In this document: positions 20,227 to 30,838 of the stretch, one piece after another
How the letters are laid out: every line of letters begins with the position of its first letter
How positions within the stretch are numbered: position 1 is the stretch's first letter
Source of the DNA: Cryptomeria japonica
Taxonomy: Eukaryota; Streptophyta; Pinopsida; Cupressales; Cupressaceae
Direction: 5' to 3'
Assembly: GCF_030272615.1 (NCBI RefSeq)
Contig: NC_081405.1
Coordinates: 308,612,014-308,676,013 of the forward strand
Length of the DNA: 64,000 nucleotides
Program-made: the position numbers and the translations under genes
The notes under the pieces: model-generated
Seen by the model: the letters and a program-made list of their open reading frames with translations, nothing else
Databases searched by the model: none
Told to the model about the DNA's origin: nothing

Positions 20227-22756
20227 TCATCTCCTATCCCTAGGGCTAGTGGCTAGAGAGTGTCGACTGGACACTCCCTCCTGATTTGGCCGTGAAGGTG
20301 GACCCATGGGTGTGTAGCGCGATACAGATCGTGAGTGACTCCGAGAGGAACTCCTACGATCCCTATCCATAAGGATCGTGTGATAGGTGGTAGCCTCGGT
20401 CTGAGCCGCTGCTAGATCTCGCTGCGCCTGCTGGAGGTCCTCTGATAGGACTCTCTCTCCCTCCCTCCATATATCTACCTGTACTCGGAATGGGAAAAAC
20501 AAATCCTCATGCCGACCCGCGTTCCCCTGAGGCCTATAGGCAATCTGTGAGGAACTGGGGATCTGTGCTATCATGGAAATGTCTGTCATTGCCTACTGAA
20601 TCAAGGAACGCCATTCCTGCACATTAGCTATGGCAGTAGAACAGATTTTTTGTTAGTACCATTCTTTATCATCAAAATATTAATCAATCAATATAAACCT
20701 ACTATACCTGGATCTCCCTCGCGCCAGTAGGGATCATGATATGGTAGTATCTGTGACTGAGAACCGCTAGGCTCCCCTCGCTCGTATACTCTATCCACGA
20801 TGGGTGTAGGCTGGACGGTACTGGTGATAGGTCTCTGTATCGCCTCCTGTTCCCCCTGTTGGGGAATAAGAGGTGGATCCAGGGCTATGGTATCGTCTCC
20901 TGAATGGTGGGGAGCTGCATCTGACTCCTCCTCATCATCTCTATCCTCCTCCTCGTCGTCCTCCTCGTCATCATCATCCTCGTCCTCATCTGCATCATCA
21001 CCTGCATCCTCCTCGTCCTCCTCTCTATCTGCATCCTCATCCTCCTCCTCCTCATCACTGGGCTGATCGCCTATAGGTGGATCAGGATCTCCCGCCTCCT
21101 CATGACCCTCTCCCTCCTCTAGCTCCTCTGACCTGGATCCCTCATCCTCGTCTCGGTCTCCATGTCGCCATGGGCCTGGATAGCCTGTCGGATGATCTGG
21201 TGGAAAGATAGGACCTGGATATGATCTCATGAACCATGAAACATATCTACGCTGTGCTCCAGGCTCTGCAGAATAGTCGGTGACTACATCCTGATCAGAT
21301 CCCTCTAAGTCTGTCGTCTCAATATCATCTACCATCAGTCTCGCTACTGCTCCAGGTCTGGGAAGGACCCGTGAGTGTCGAGTATAGATGGGTACATCGG
21401 CTGGAACACACTGCTCTAGTCCGAACTGCCTCCGTACTCGATCAAAGTAGAAAGAGACTATGATGTGTGCATATCGTCCTTGCAGTAGGCGGTTCCTCTG
21501 TAGACATGCTAACTGTCTCTCCATACCATCCCATCTGTGCATCAGTAGGTAAGGTCTCCACACTATCACCTCGGATGTCAGTCTGTCAATAATCACTCTC
21601 CAATACAACAAATCGCCAAATCTCCACTCTCTGGTAAGTGGATAAGTGAACACCCTAGGTTGCTCGCTCGCTGTACTCAGTGGAAAGCCGATGGGCCTGG
21701 TGCATGTGAAGTGCTCTAAAATCCACACCTGTAGAAGTGTGCATGTCATCAAACTACAACCCTGTCCGAATACATACTCCTCAAGGTCGTGATAGAGATG
21801 CGCAAGCATACTCCGAGCCCAAGCATACACTCTCTTGTGTCTCTCCATCGCTCTGATACACCATGTGAGGCCCCCATGCATGTGTGTCCCTCGCCCATTA
21901 GGGCAGACGGCTAGTGCTATGATGGCTATCATAAGGCATCTCAGAAGTGGTACCTCCCCTGTAGGATGTAAGAGCCAGCTGACCATGATGCGACCTCTCA
22001 TCTCGCTCGGCATGACTCTCCCTATGCAATACACCTGCTCTCTCTGATGATCCTCCGCTGACCGATCGGTCGCGTATGTAACTGTCGCTCCTCTAATAGG
22101 AAGACGAAGTATACGGTACACATCCTCGAGTGTGACCGTCAGCTCTCCTACTGGAAGGTGAAAGGTGCATGTGTCAGGATCCCATCGCTCCATCAAGGCC
22201 ATCAGCATCGCAGGATGAAATCGAATGGCCGGCATCAAAATCACGTACCACAATCCTACAATCGATAGTGTGTCTCTCTCTGACTGAGTCAGCCATGGAA
22301 TCTGATCTCGCAAAGTGCGAAGAATATGTCCCGCTGTGTGCTCTCTCATGTACGGGAGACCCTGCAACACGAAAACATGACGATAATCAGTACTCGATCA
22401 TCGAAATCGTAAATGCAAACCATCGCACATCGTATGCTAGCCCCGAAACCTCTCGCCAGGCCCTGATTGGGGACCATGGCGCCCTGTCAGGGACCATGGC
22501 GCCCTGCAGGGACCATGGTGCCCCTGTAAGGGACCATGGCGCCCTGGGGGGACCAGGGCGCCCCTCAGGGACCATGGCACCCTGGGTGGGCCCCGATCAG
22601 CCTTCGAGGCCCGCATACGATCACATAAAAGTCAAACATGCGAAAAATCAAAAGTCAAACGTTCAGTCAACTCACCTCGTCCAGTGGCTCATTGTTGATC
22701 ACGGCCTGGCGCAGGATCTCGATCCTCGTGGGACGTTCCGGTCATCGTGAAGTCAT
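20227..22756 (-). CDS. Antisense plant mobile domain (PMD) gene, three exons
   Basis: Exon 1 is 22756-22676 (27 codons), exon 2 22361-20708, exon 3 20627-20227, all with GT-AG junctions. Intron 1 is 314 bp, intron 2 80 bp. Exon 1 joins exon 2 in phase 0 (NNEPLDE then GLPYMREHTAG), and exon 2 joins exon 3 in phase 1. Exon 2 encodes the PMD (AIRFHPAMLMALMERWDPD; LEDVYRILRLPIRG; WLLHPTGEVPL) and a ~100-residue Glu/Asp-rich tail. Exon 3 gives a charged helix (LSEDLQQAQRDLAAAQTEA) and an RS-like end. Exon 2 is open for about 550 codons although pol of this element has three stops. Two nonsense codons remain: TGA in exon 1 (CGA likely) and TAG in exon 3 (CAA in Tat-1). PMD proteins are nuclear. The role here is unknown. 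Confidence 0.82.
22469..22594. repeat. GC-rich minisatellite in PMD intron 1 (Tat-2)
   Basis: About six units of ~20 bp are built on GGGACCATGGCGCCCTG, one of them reading GGGACCAGGGCGCCC. This is roughly twice as many units as in Tat-1. The motif is self-complementary around GGCGCC and CCATGG. It is the reverse complement, with at most one change, of the LTR minisatellite core. Confidence 0.85.
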
Positions 22757-23326
22757 GGTGATGGCTAGGTGGGCTCCGCTACACTGAATAGTATCCTGAA
22801 ATCGACAAAGTGATGAATACAAGTGTCACTTTCGAAGTATATACTCTTGTGTGTTTATTCTTACTTTGTGAAACCCTAATTTTTCCTCTGTCATTCATTT
22901 TATCATAACTTGAGTTTGGGAGATGCGATTTTCGAGCCGTTCATTGCGTTGGAATCGTATTTTCCTTCTCCTACTCTCGGGATGTTCCAAAAAGTGCTCT
23001 GATGAAGCCTATTTCACGAACACCCCTCATCAACACTCTCTTACACAATTTGTCGCAAGTAAACATGCTACCCTGTTTCACCTCCCTAATAAGCAAGTCG
23101 AAACAGGGGGGGGCATATAGCTACTCACAGATTTCATCACTTTCCCTAGTAAGCATTAGGTGATTTTGTGATCTAACGTTTGTTTTGTAGGGTGCGGTTC
23201 CTAACTGTGTACTGCAGATACCGCTGGGGGCTTCGTCCGACAACTTATGGATATATCCTTTTCTCAAATGATGTTTACTTTTCTGTACTTTAGCTTGCAT
23301 ATGCACGTAGTACTCATATGACCGCT
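22757..23326. promoter_or_regulatory. Upstream region of the antisense gene (putative promoter)
   Basis: This is a non-coding region between the PMD start and the PPT, conserved with 4614-5170. A 9-bp inverted repeat, CCCTGTTTC (23071-23079) and GAAACAGGG (23100-23108), has a 20-nt loop and runs into a G7 tract. No clear TATA box is seen on the minus strand. The promoter role is inferred from position only. Confidence 0.4.
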
Positions 23327-23341
23327 AAAGTGGGGGCTAAA
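23327..23341 (+). other. Polypurine tract (PPT), Tat-2
   Basis: AAAGTGGGGGCTAAA immediately precedes the 3' LTR start TGTAGCGTC. It primes plus-strand DNA synthesis. Confidence 0.9.
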
Positions 23342-24995
23342 TGTAGCGTCGTAAATTGTACGCACTCGCTAGGGTGGTACAATTTCACACCTAGTTTAGC
23401 ACTCACCTTAGTGCATTTTACATTCTGCATTGCATTTCTCCTTAAGCACTTAATTAATCAAATTAATTAGGTCTAAGGTTCCATTTCATCATTCTCTACA
23501 TCATAAAGTTGGGCCCTTTCACTAAAGTGCGCCCTTCGCATTTTATTCCTTCAATACTTCACTTAATCAAAAACCCTAATTAAGTCCTATTCCGAACTTG
23601 GGGGCTTGGTTTCGGGTCAAAACATCTCAAAATCACCTGTAACTTCGGGATTCTCTCTAAAATCATCATATCCGACGGCCCTAAAAATTTCGTGAAAAGT
23701 TGTCGGGACCGTGGCGCCCAGTGCTCATGGTCCCGGACATTTTTCCCGAAATTTTAGGAGCGCGATCCAATCATAAAATAAAGCTTAACCCCAAGAAATT
23801 GGTGGGATATTCAATCTCTAGGTCAGCCAAAATATGAATTTATGATCTAGGGTTTCATACATAAAAGCTCTCTTTCCTCATTTGAAAGGATTGGATTTTT
23901 GTTTCCAGGAACTTCATATGCAGCGAAAGAGTAGATCTTTGAGGAATTCAACATCTTATAACATCTTTCTATCAAGCATCTATCAAATTCATTCATCCAC
24001 TTAGGGCTTGGAGGACATTGAAGAACAATAGGAGATTACCGACTGAAGATTGGCTTGTACTCCTCCCTTGAGGGTTGGGTATGATTTCGTATTGTTTTCA
24101 TGTCTTTGCATAAGCTTTGATACATCATTTATTCATGCTTTAGATCACATTGCATTTTGATTTAGAGCATTTACATTATCATTTACAAGCAATTAGGGTT
24201 TACTTTCTAGGTTGCTCTAGTTTGCTTTCTTGCATTTTGGACCTTGCACACACACTAGGTCTCCACACACAATACATTTTACAAAACAACTTGGCTATTC
24301 GTGGAGGTGGAAATCACTGAAGCGGGGGTTTGACTAAGGAAAAACCCTATATAGCCGCCCCTCCCCCTTTTCAGATATTATTGTAGGTTTCGGGATTCGG
24401 ACGACGCCGCAGGATACAGATCCGGAGAGAGAAAGTTGGGACAGCACTCTGTGTGAAATTGCAGAGTAGGAGACCGGGACAGGGGTGCTGGGTGCCCTGG
24501 TCCTACCAGGACAGGGGTGCTGGGTGCCCTGGTCCCTGGGACAGAGGCGCTGGGCGCCCTGGTCCTCCGGACAGACAGTTTGCAGACAGTTTGCAGACAG
24601 TGTTTCAGAGTGTAGAACAGTGGTTTCCGATGCAGTTTTCAAGACAGTGGCGCCCGCGCCCCCGTCCCGAACATTTTCAGTCCGATTTTGACTCCGGGTA
24701 CATATCTGCATTCTTATTTTATCCTTACATTTACAGCTGTTTATTGTTTAATCTCAATTCTGCAATCTTGTTATTGGTTCATACTTGCATTTTGGGATTA
24801 GGGTTTGAACTTGCATTACTTAATCTTACAATTTCAACAAGGGAATAGGAATCCTAATAGATATCCCATGGCTCTCTCTTTCACCAAAAGAAGTAGCCAA
24901 TTGTGCGATATCTCTAGGCTCTTTTGTATTCCGTAATGTGTGTCAAAAGGTAGGATTAGGGTATGATGACCTAGTCTCGCTTTTTCCCCTACACA
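23342..24995 (+). repeat. 3' LTR of Tat-2
   Basis: 1,654 bp, TGTAGCGTC...CTACACA, paired with 12213-13868 at about 97.5% identity by eye, followed by the TSD GTAAT (24996-25000). The minisatellite lies at about 24478-24572. Confidence 0.95.
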
Positions 24996-25000
24996 GTAAT

Positions 25001-27400
25001 CAAAAGAGATGAAGTATGGATGGAGGCACTTAGACCTAGAACTGTCTGGATTACAAAGATGGGCTATGAAGTGGATTCACACATCTAAATTACTCCTATA
25101 TGCTCCAGTGGAACCAACAGAGGAAATATTTAGAAATGCTGAAACAATTGAGAAAGGTGTTGAAGTTAAGAAGCAGAAGAAGATAAGAGACAAGGTAATG
25201 AAGGATGCTTCAACATTTGTTGAAATTGTTAAGAAAGGCTTATCAAAACTAGATCCGATGAAAGGTGTTACTGAACAAGAAAGAATAATAGAACAACAAC
25301 CGGTAGCACATATCTCTCCTGTGGCTACCTCATCTGATTCTGACAATGATAGGGCAGCTGAATTCAAAAGAGTGGAAAGAAAGAAAAGAAAACCCTCAAT
25401 TGCACCTGCTCCATCTCCTAAGAAATCAAGGAGACTCAGAAAGAAGCACCAGGATGTAAGAGAGCCTATTGGTCCTAAGAAGGAAGTTACTCCAAAGAAT
25501 AAATCTGAACCAAAGGAACAAGATACATTTTCACCGGAAGAGTTAGTCAATGAAATCACTCAAGATGGTAATATTAGTAATGTAAATAGATTTAATCATT
25601 CTTTTAAGGATTCAAATAAGAATACTATAGAGGAAAGCATTATTTTGTATGTAGACATATACAAGAAGGTTCTTATTGAAGTTGTAGATGTTCTACCTAA
25701 TGATTTGTACTTAAGCTTAGAAGCAAAGAGAATATTTGTTATGGAAATTGATAAGAAATTGAAGGTAGAAGCTCTATTAGTTGTGCATCCTCTTAATTCC
25801 AAGAAAGAAATTGATGACCTTATATCTAAAGCCAATAGAACTATTTTTGTGAGTGTTCACTGACAAGTTAGTCTTATGGTCAATAGAGTGAAAGAAATTG
25901 CAAATGAAACGATTGATAAATGGGACATTTTTTGTTGAGAGAGAGAAGAAAGAAGAGAAAGACAAACAAAAGATGGATAAGTCATTTACTAAGGTATATC
26001 CGAAGACAAATAAGGGTAAGACTAAGATTGGAAATATACCGGATATTACAGTTAAAGATAATCTACCTCCACTAGCACAGGACACCCCACCAATAATCTT
26101 AGAGGAATCCGCACAAATGGATAGTCAGCATGAAGAAGAGAAGTCAGTGGAAGTAACAAAAGATGACATTAATCTAGAGTCAGACATTCTTTTTACCATG
26201 AATATGGACACTCGGGATATCAATATTGTATTGGATAAGGGAAATGCAAAGGTAAAGAAAGCTGAAGCTACAAATGATGTGATCTCTGAGTCACCGATGA
26301 ACACTGTTGATTCTTGACTTAACATTGAAATACCAACAGAAGCAGAAGTAGAAACAGAAGTAGAAAAGGGACATGAACAAAATATATCTGAACCAATAGA
26401 TAGTAAGACATAAAGAAAGGTTGAAAATAAGAATGAGGATAAGAATGAAGATAAGAAGGAAGAAAAAGTGGATAAAGAAGAGGTTAAGGATGGAAGCAAG
26501 GAAGCAGAAGTGGTTAAGATAACTGTGTAGATATCCAGAGAACAAAAGAAACCAATTGTAAAACCAAGCACTCCACCTAGTACCTCTACTATGGATTATA
26601 GACCAACGAATGTTATAGATGTACTTTTAGATTCAATAAAGAGGATTACAGAATGCAATACCTTAGCATTTAAGGCTGTTGATGATACTTTACCAATTTT
26701 GCAAATGATTGCACTAACATGTAAAGTTGATCATATTGATGTATCTATAGGTAAATTGGACACATTGTCCAAATTCATTGCTTCTAACATTCAAACTATG
26801 GATAAAATAAATGAAGAGACCGTTAAGGAAAGAGTGAATAAGGAGAAAGATGAATTATTTGATAGGACAATTGAAGACTCTATAGGACAGATTGATTCTT
26901 TGTTACCGGCACTAAATTCCACCATTTTAGAATACAAAGAGTTATACAAGGAATCATGTAAGCCTCACCATTTGACATAGGACATTGATAAGTAAATAAG
27001 GAAAACACAGAAATAAATTGATGATATAGCTAATATTATGATTGGTTCTTCATAACTTACTTCAATTTTGGATCAGGAAATGGCAACCTATGAAGAGAAG
27101 ATTGAGAAATTAGAAAGAGAGAAGGCAAGGTTTAGAATGAGAACCTGAGAGTTGAAGAACAAGCTTAGTCCTAGATTGGACAACTTATTAACACACCAGA
27201 ATGACCTATCTAAAGAATCTATTCAAGGTGATAGATCACCAGAGAAACAAATGCATTATCTCACCGATATAATCCTATAGATTGAGACCATAATTTCTAA
27301 TAGTACTAAGTTTTTTCAAGGTCTTAACTTAGTTTTGGAAGACATTTTCCAGATTGTACATAACCTGTTATAGGTTTCTAGGTAAATTTTGAATTCTTAA
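25001..27400 (+). pseudogene. Accessory ORF of Copia-like element, 3' part
   Basis: This continues the ORF cut by Tat-2. From 25001 it reads IKRDEVWMEALRPRTVW in frame with 12210, then shifts near 25080 into 25009-25863, a Lys/Glu-rich stretch with KRKKRKPSIAPAPSPKKSRR-like basic runs that could act as nuclear targeting signals. After another shift (25898 onward) the frame reads to TAA 27398-27400 through acidic/lysine repeats (about 26320-26530) and long helices (DYRPTNVIDVLLDSIKRITE; LEREKARF) predicted as coiled coil. Several single stops interrupt it. I do not recognise the protein. The plan is a globular N terminus, charged linker and coiled-coil C terminus, with no enzymatic motif. Confidence 0.6.
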
Positions 27401-27565
27401 ATTCTTTTGACATCCTTTGTCATTGATGTCAAAGGGGGAGTAGTGGTCTATGAGAAAAATGTACAGAAGGAGATCATTTTCTCAGGGGGAGCACACTCAG
27501 TTTTTTAACTTCAAATTTTGGATATCAATTTTTGGATTTTTCTCACGAGTGTTGCCATCAATGCC

Positions 27566-27577
27566 AAAGGGGGAGAT
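27566..27577 (+). other. Polypurine tract of Copia-like element
   Basis: AAAGGGGGAGAT directly precedes the right LTR start TGTTGG. This PPT-LTR junction is the common form in plant Copia elements. Confidence 0.9.
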
Positions 27578-28446
27578 TGTTGGTATTATACACTCAAATG
27601 AGGATAGTTGATGTTGTCATTGATGGCAACCAATTGGTAACATGTTCACAGGTTACACTGGCAGCAAACATCATCTACTAACATCAGTAGGCAATACAAG
27701 TTTATTCACACCGACATCCAATCTACACTGACAATAGATTATATCGGCACTCTAAGCCGACTTGAAATAATATTTTTTTTGTATTGTAACTATACTTGTA
27801 TAGCCCACATGATGTATTGTAAAGAATCATATATATACATGAGTTCTTGTAGGTCATTTTGAAATGTAATTAGGTAATGTAAGGAAGTGATATATGAGAT
27901 GTGATAGGTTATGATAGCAAATGAGCTATATATGCATTTTGATGCAATTATCCTATGAGAGAATAAGAGAAGAGCATAGAGAAGAAAGGTTTATGGCAGA
28001 GGCATCTGATAGAGCTTAAACCGGTACTCAATCCAACATTACAGATGCTATTTTGAGTAGTACATTGTTATTGGATTTAACCATCCAATTGTAGTCAGTG
28101 TGACTCCATTTTGTGTTGAGCAATGAGCTCTAGGTTGTTGGCCTTCCTGCATGTGCAGGCCCCTATTGTACAAGTAATGTTTATTCATATTGGCCAGTGA
28201 GTAAATATTGTGGGTCACAAATCCCGCTAAGGTTTTTTCCCTACCGGGTTTCCTCGCCAAAAATATCTATGTTATGGTGTGCATTGATGCTTATACTTTT
28301 GTTTCTCTTTACTGCATTATTATTTATTTACCGGTATATTAATTTGGGTTATAAAGCTGCAAACAAGTTAAAATCTTTCATCTACCGATTAGACATTGAT
28401 TAACCCCCCCCTCTTAGTGTCTTTGGGACTAATCAAGTATCTAACA
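27578..28446 (+). repeat. Right (3') LTR of Copia-like element
   Basis: 869 bp, TGTTGGTATTATACACTC...CTAACA, paired with 8863-9730. The first 120 bp already differ at over 15 positions, indicating an old insertion. The TSD GGAGG follows at 28447-28451. Confidence 0.92.
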
Positions 28447-28451
28447 GGAGG

Positions 28452-29116
28452 CAAATTGATTATGCCAATACATCAAGGTTAGTGGTTGAATTCAATTGGA
28501 GGTATTTATTAATTCCTTAGGTCTACATATCCTTATATGATACATTATTTTAACACAATTTGCTAAAATGACCAAGAGCTAAAAACTACAAAACTATGAC
28601 AATGTATTTTCCAATTTTGAGGTACTTATGCATGTTCTATGTAGACATATAGGTTGATATGGTACCCTAGTACAATACTCTATCTCAATTATAGTCAACT
28701 CAATGTCATTTGTGCATTCCAACAATGAAAGCATTGTTTCAAATAGTTTCATTTGATAGTATTATAACAATAAAAATGGGAATATCTTACATTTTAGGCA
28801 TTGTGGGAGCAAACAAGCTACATCAATAGGTTGGGGTGAATAATTGTCCATGTTTTTAGAGGAATCCATTCATTATAACTTTTCCTAATCCTTTTATGAT
28901 GCATTTTTTTATACAATCTCTAATAAGAGAAAAAGGCTACCAAATTATGAGGAATTAGTTCTCAAAATTTGTGGTACCTATCAAAGTTTTGTTTTGACCT
29001 ATAAGTGTACATGCCATCGCTTTATAATACCCCAACTTAATTTTAGTCAAATCAACATCATTTAACTAGGTCAATAATAAATGAATTATTATAAAATACA
29101 ACATTTGAGTGTAGTG
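28452..29116. repeat. Degenerate ~0.36-kb tandem repeat (host DNA)
   Basis: Two successive diverged units are visible. AATTCCTTAGGTCTACATATCCTTATATGATACATTATTTT (from about 28512) is echoed about 356 bp later by ACTTTTCCTAATCCTTTTATGATGCATTTTTT (from about 28878). A third unit continues after LINE-1, at 37177. No coding sequence is seen. Confidence 0.6.
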
Positions 29117-29139
29117 TGGTTTTGTTTTCTTTCCTGGAA

Positions 29140-30838
29140 ATGATGCAAAGAGGAATTTTGTATTCTGATTTAGGCAGGAAATCTTATGTTGGCCTTGCAA
29201 TCCAAGATGCTAATGGTAAGGATGGATCATGTGAAGCACCTGAGTCTACATATCCTCAGGAGGATGGCAAGGATCTAGTCATTGGGGACCGACAAGGGGG
29301 TGACAAACCCTTAGATCTGGGGGGAGGGGGAACAACACATGATGGAGACTCAAGAAAGGGGCCCATTCAGGTGGACATGTCTCACCCCTGGTCCTCCCTG
29401 TTTGGCGTCAAACCATGTGGGAGGTCTTCTCTCCCTAAGGTATGTAATATTTATGACCCTGTGAAAGGGAAATTTTCTATTGAAGTCCTGGATCCGGTTA
29501 TCGAGCACAATATTGCTCTGATGGCCCGAACTCTAGTTGGAAAATTTGTCTTATGCCTAATATTGATGTGGTTAGGGAGTATGCTAGGAAAAAATGAGTT
29601 CTCAAGGGACAAGTGGAAATTATAGCTATTCTTAAAGGGGCTCTTCCCTTAACTTTTCCTGTGAAGAAGATATGACTAAGATTCTTTGTGGTGGTCCCTG
29701 GGTGATTGGGAAAATTGCTCTGGTGCTTCAGAAATGGTCGCCTTTGTTGGATCTTAATGCTCCCATCTTTTCTCAAGAACTTATCTCAGTAAGACTCCTG
29801 GGTCTGTGCTTGGAATTTTGGGTTGAAGATGTCTTTAATGGTTTAGCTCATTCCTTTGGTGAACTCCTCTCCATTGATCCCACTACTACTACCAGAAGAT
29901 GACTTACCTAGCCAAGGATTTGCACGGATGTCTCTCAAGGAATGGATATGCCTCTATCCATTGAGATTAACTCTATGGTTGGGATATGGAACCAACCATT
30001 AGAATACGAGAGCATTCCTTTTGCTTGTTTCCATTGCAAGAAAGTAGGACATATTGCCAAGAAATTCCCTTTGCAGGCAGAAAAGGAAAAAGATAGAAAA
30101 GATAAGAGGTTGCAGTGGAAAGCTAAAAATTCCAACAATAAGGAAACAAATATCCAGAATGCCATTCTTCCTGACACTTACGTTCAAAAGGAAAATGATA
30201 ATAAAGCTTGTACCGAGGAATCTAAGAAGGGAGATATTGAAGGTGACTAGGCTGGATCTGATGAAGGAGATAAGCCTAGCCCTAACTGTAATGAGCAGAA
30301 GGATGAAGACCTGGAGGAAGGTGAGATCCATGTTTTTCTACAAGATAACAATATGGAGGAGGACTTGAACTCTATTTCCAAGGACTCAAACAATGAGGAG
30401 TCTTATCCCAGCTTTGAAGATGCCCAACAATGTAATATTCTTGGTGGAAACTCATCTTTTGAATCCCATAATGAGTTTATTAAATCCTTTTTTTCGTTGT
30501 CACCGACAACTTCTCTTCTCAATATTAGCTCTAAATGGGTTGATGAGGAAGGAAAACCTAATGCTTTGCTAAAATGTCCTGCCCTAAACCCTATGGATGA
30601 TGAAATTTAGATTAATGATGTTATAGAGAAAAAGTAGGTTGGAAAAAAGGGCCCCAAATCTACACCCTAGTGTACTCCTATGAAAACTAGGGGGAGGACA
30701 AAAGGTTATGTATTTTCAAATCCAATAATGCTAAGAAGGAGATCAGATACTCAAATGATGGAGCTAGAAGCCAACAAGAATATAGCGGATGGTACCTAGT
30801 TGACCATCCATGAGGTATTCTCTTTTAAATGATTATGA
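29140..30838 (+). pseudogene. LINE-1 ORF1: DUF4283/zinc-knuckle RNA-binding protein
   Basis: This is the nucleic-acid chaperone-type ORF1 of plant L1 elements. It is spread over several frames: an N-terminal region from ATG 29140, the DUF4283 signature near 29670-29860 (GGPWVIGKIALVLQKWSPLLDLN) and the knuckle CFHCKKVGHIAKKF near 30029-30070, whose final Cys has become Phe. An acidic, Asn/Ser-rich C-terminal region extends to the junction with ORF2. There the ORF1 frame ends TGA TTA TGA, the last stop overlapping the ORF2 start as ATGA (30835-30838). Confidence 0.8.

Larger units (their letters stand above)
12213..24995 (+). mobile_element. Complete Tat-lineage Gypsy LTR retrotransposon (Tat-2)
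   Basis: This is a 12.8-kb element with LTRs 12213-13868 and 23342-24995, a perfect TSD GTAAT, a tRNA-Trp-type PBS (13872) and a PPT (23327). Its order is gag remnant, protease, G-patch, RT, RNase H, second RNase H, integrase, spacer, antisense PMD gene, spacer and PPT. The two RNase H regions and an extra antisense gene before the 3' LTR point to the Tat lineage. By eye the LTRs differ at about 38 bases plus a few indels (~2.5%), mostly transitions. The element is younger than its Copia-like host. Three nonsense codons in pol and the missing gag core make it non-autonomous now. Confidence 0.95.
8863..28446 (+). mobile_element. Non-autonomous Copia-like LTR element with nested Tat-2
   Basis: Its LTRs are 8863-9730 and 27578-28446, starting TGTTGG and ending TAACA. 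A perfect 5-bp TSD GGAGG lies at 8858-8862 and 28447-28451. A degenerate PBS resembling the tRNA-iMet type follows the left LTR (9733). AAAGGGGGAGAT, the usual PPT of plant Copia elements, precedes the right LTR. After removing Tat-2 the element is about 6.8 kb. It encodes a gag-like protein and a long accessory ORF. I see no protease, integrase or RT, so it would need enzymes in trans. Its two LTRs differ far more than those of Tat-2, which fits its being the older host of the nest. Confidence 0.9.

Noticed and set aside
20800-21066. Plus-strand serine-rich ORF (and the similar one at 2721-2978)
   Set aside because: It is the complement of the Glu/Asp-rich tail of the antisense PMD gene. GAG/GAT repeats on one strand give TCC/ATC repeats on the other.
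24334-24848. ORFs on both strands within the Tat LTRs (also at 6325-6700 and 13207-13721)
   Set aside because: They overlap each other around the GC-rich minisatellite, differ in frame between LTR copies and show no domain. They are by-products of the repeat.
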